DNA of 6,952 bases from Candidatus Zipacnadia bacterium (GTDB lineage: Bacteria; Armatimonadota; Zipacnadia; Zipacnadales; UBA5352): contig JALGUI010000131.1 in assembly GCA_029820915.1 (NCBI GenBank), positions 1-6,952 of the forward strand, written 5' to 3'. Below the pieces are notes generated by a model that was not told the DNA's origin, did no database searches, and saw only the letters and a list, made by a program, of their open reading frames with translations. Of this stretch, positions 6,335-6,952 are shown in pieces; the stretch's first letter is position 1; each line of letters opens with the position of its first letter. A program made the translations under genes and the position numbers.

Positions 6335-6952
6335 ATGGGTTCTTGTGGCCGCACCTTGATCGTGGTCGGCATGGTCTTGGCGCTTGCCTCGGCAGACTGC
6401 ACGAGACCAACGTCCCAGTCCGGCAAATCGCCTACTGGGAAGTCTTCCGACGTCCCCGACGCTCCCACGGCGTCCCCCGACTCTCCGCCTCGCGATGGGT
6501 CAGGCAGCCAGGCCCCCTGGGCGCGGCGAGTGACACCCGACCAGGCTGGCCCCGCCGGGGCGCAGCACATCATCGTGTTCGAGACCCACGCGCCGGCCGG
6601 CGGACAGTACGAAGGCGACATCGACGTGAGCGCACAGCGCGTCTCGCCGGCGGGCGACAAGCTGTGGAACGACGGCGACCTGATAGACATCATGTCCGGG
6701 GCGTACATCGAGCAGCGGCCGGTAGTGCTCCCGGACGGCGCGGGCGGCGTGATCGTCGTCGCCGAGGCAGTGGCGCGGGAAAGTGACGACGAGAGCGACT
6801 GGGAGATCCTCGCCCAGCGCGTCAGCAGCGACGGACGGCTTCTGTGGGAGGACGGGGAGCGCTCGGTCATCGTCGCGGCGAGCTTGTGGTCGGAGCGAAG
6901 GCCCGTTGTGGTGCCCGACGGCCAGGGAGGAGCCTTCGTCTTCTACGAGGCA
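6335..6952 (+). CDS. Secreted repeat protein, beta-propeller-like (3' partial)
   Basis: The frame from ATG 6335 stays open for 206 codons to the window edge, so the C-terminus is missing. GGAGG (6327-6331), within a GGGGGAGGG run, sits 3 nt before the ATG, and no earlier in-frame ATG or GTG occurs back to the previous gene. Residues 1-20 form a signal peptide ending in ASA, which fits signal peptidase I cleavage before Asp21. Cys22 follows Ala-Asp, a poor lipobox, so a lipoprotein is possible but less likely. Residues about 23-65 are Ser/Thr/Pro-rich. From about 75 onward a 60-residue repeat appears: a half unit, one full unit and most of a second, with the pattern AQRVS..G..LW.DG and later RPVV.PDG.GG..V..EA. 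Similar repeats are common in large extracellular proteins and probably form propeller-like blades. Ligand and function are unknown. Codons in roughly the first 40 positions are less G/C-rich than in the rest. Confidence 0.85.
   Translation, partial: MGSCGRTLIVVGMVLALASADCTRPTSQSGKSPTGKSSDVPDAPTASPDSPPRDGSGSQAPWARRVTPDQAGPAGAQHIIVFETHAPAGGQYEGDIDVSAQRVSPAGDKLWNDGDLIDIMSGAYIEQRPVVLPDGAGGVIVVAEAVARESDDESDWEILAQRVSSDGRLLWEDGERSVIVAASLWSERRPVVVPDGQGGAFVFYEA
6617..6952 (+). repeat. 60-residue protein repeat within the secreted protein
   Basis: Unit 1 (6617-6796) and unit 2 (6797-6952, cut by the window edge) align without gaps at a 180-nt period. Shared positions include the opening Asp, AQRVS at 6632 and 6812, Gly then LW and DG, RPVV.PDG.GG, and a closing Glu-Ala. 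The sequence just before 6617 (PAGAQHIIVF...EGD) matches the last part of a unit. The DNA copies have diverged, so this is an old protein-level repeat kept by selection rather than a fresh duplication. Confidence 0.8.

Noticed and set aside
6250..6786. A 178-codon plus-strand frame over the start of the last gene
   Set aside because: It is Arg-rich shadow sequence and overlaps the frame from 6335, which has a signal peptide, clear 60-residue repeats and a strong ribosome-binding site.
2977..6870. A 1297-codon open frame on the minus strand spanning three plus-strand genes
   Set aside because: It is a by-product of G/C-rich third positions on the plus strand. It crosses gene boundaries, the promoter and the leader hairpin, shows no domain logic, and lies opposite genes with clear family motifs.

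Overview
The window is a dense, G+C-rich bacterial segment with all recognisable genes on the plus strand. It holds five protein genes, two of them cut by the window edges. No RNA genes, transposons or CRISPR arrays are visible. The phylum cannot be fixed from the sequence. G/C-heavy third codon positions, purine-rich ribosome-binding sites, a textbook housekeeping promoter and several exported proteins with low-complexity linkers would suit a high-GC, little-studied lineage (Armatimonadota, Planctomycetota or similar). That assignment is only a guess.

Left block (1-4725). Three tightly spaced genes probably form one operon: a fused two-half M16 zinc metalloprotease (start lost off the left edge), a SIS-domain 6-phospho-3-hexuloisomerase-like protein (hxlB type), and a membrane-anchored VanW-family protein. 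The gaps are 49 nt and 8 nt. Proteolysis, a ribulose-monophosphate-pathway sugar isomerase and a cell-envelope protein are not an obvious functional set, and the usual hexuloisomerase partner (hexulose-6-phosphate synthase) is not in the window. A 7-bp inverted repeat begins directly after the VanW stop codon.

Middle block (4726-6225). The 138-nt gap holds the clearest control region here: TTGACT, a 17-bp spacer and TATACT, then a 12-bp stem-loop in the predicted 5' leader, then a GTG-started gene. The start is pinned by a strong Shine-Dalgarno and an in-frame stop two codons upstream. The protein has an N-terminal membrane or signal segment, an acidic Pro/Met-rich linker with a perfect 18-bp tandem repeat (Pro-Glu-Met-Met-Gly-Gly), and a globular domain of about 300 residues that I do not recognise. 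The hairpin also buries a second good Shine-Dalgarno that belongs to an overlapping out-of-frame ATG.

Right block (6226-6952). After a 109-nt gap with a bulged inverted repeat, a secreted protein begins at 6335 and runs off the right edge. It has a signal peptide, a Ser/Thr/Pro-rich linker and a 60-residue repeat (AQRVS...G..LW..DG...PDG.GG) of a kind often seen in beta-propeller-like extracellular proteins.

The most interesting parts are the promoter/hairpin/dual-start leader and the unrecognised Met-rich exported protein it drives, followed by the hexuloisomerase in its unexpected setting.
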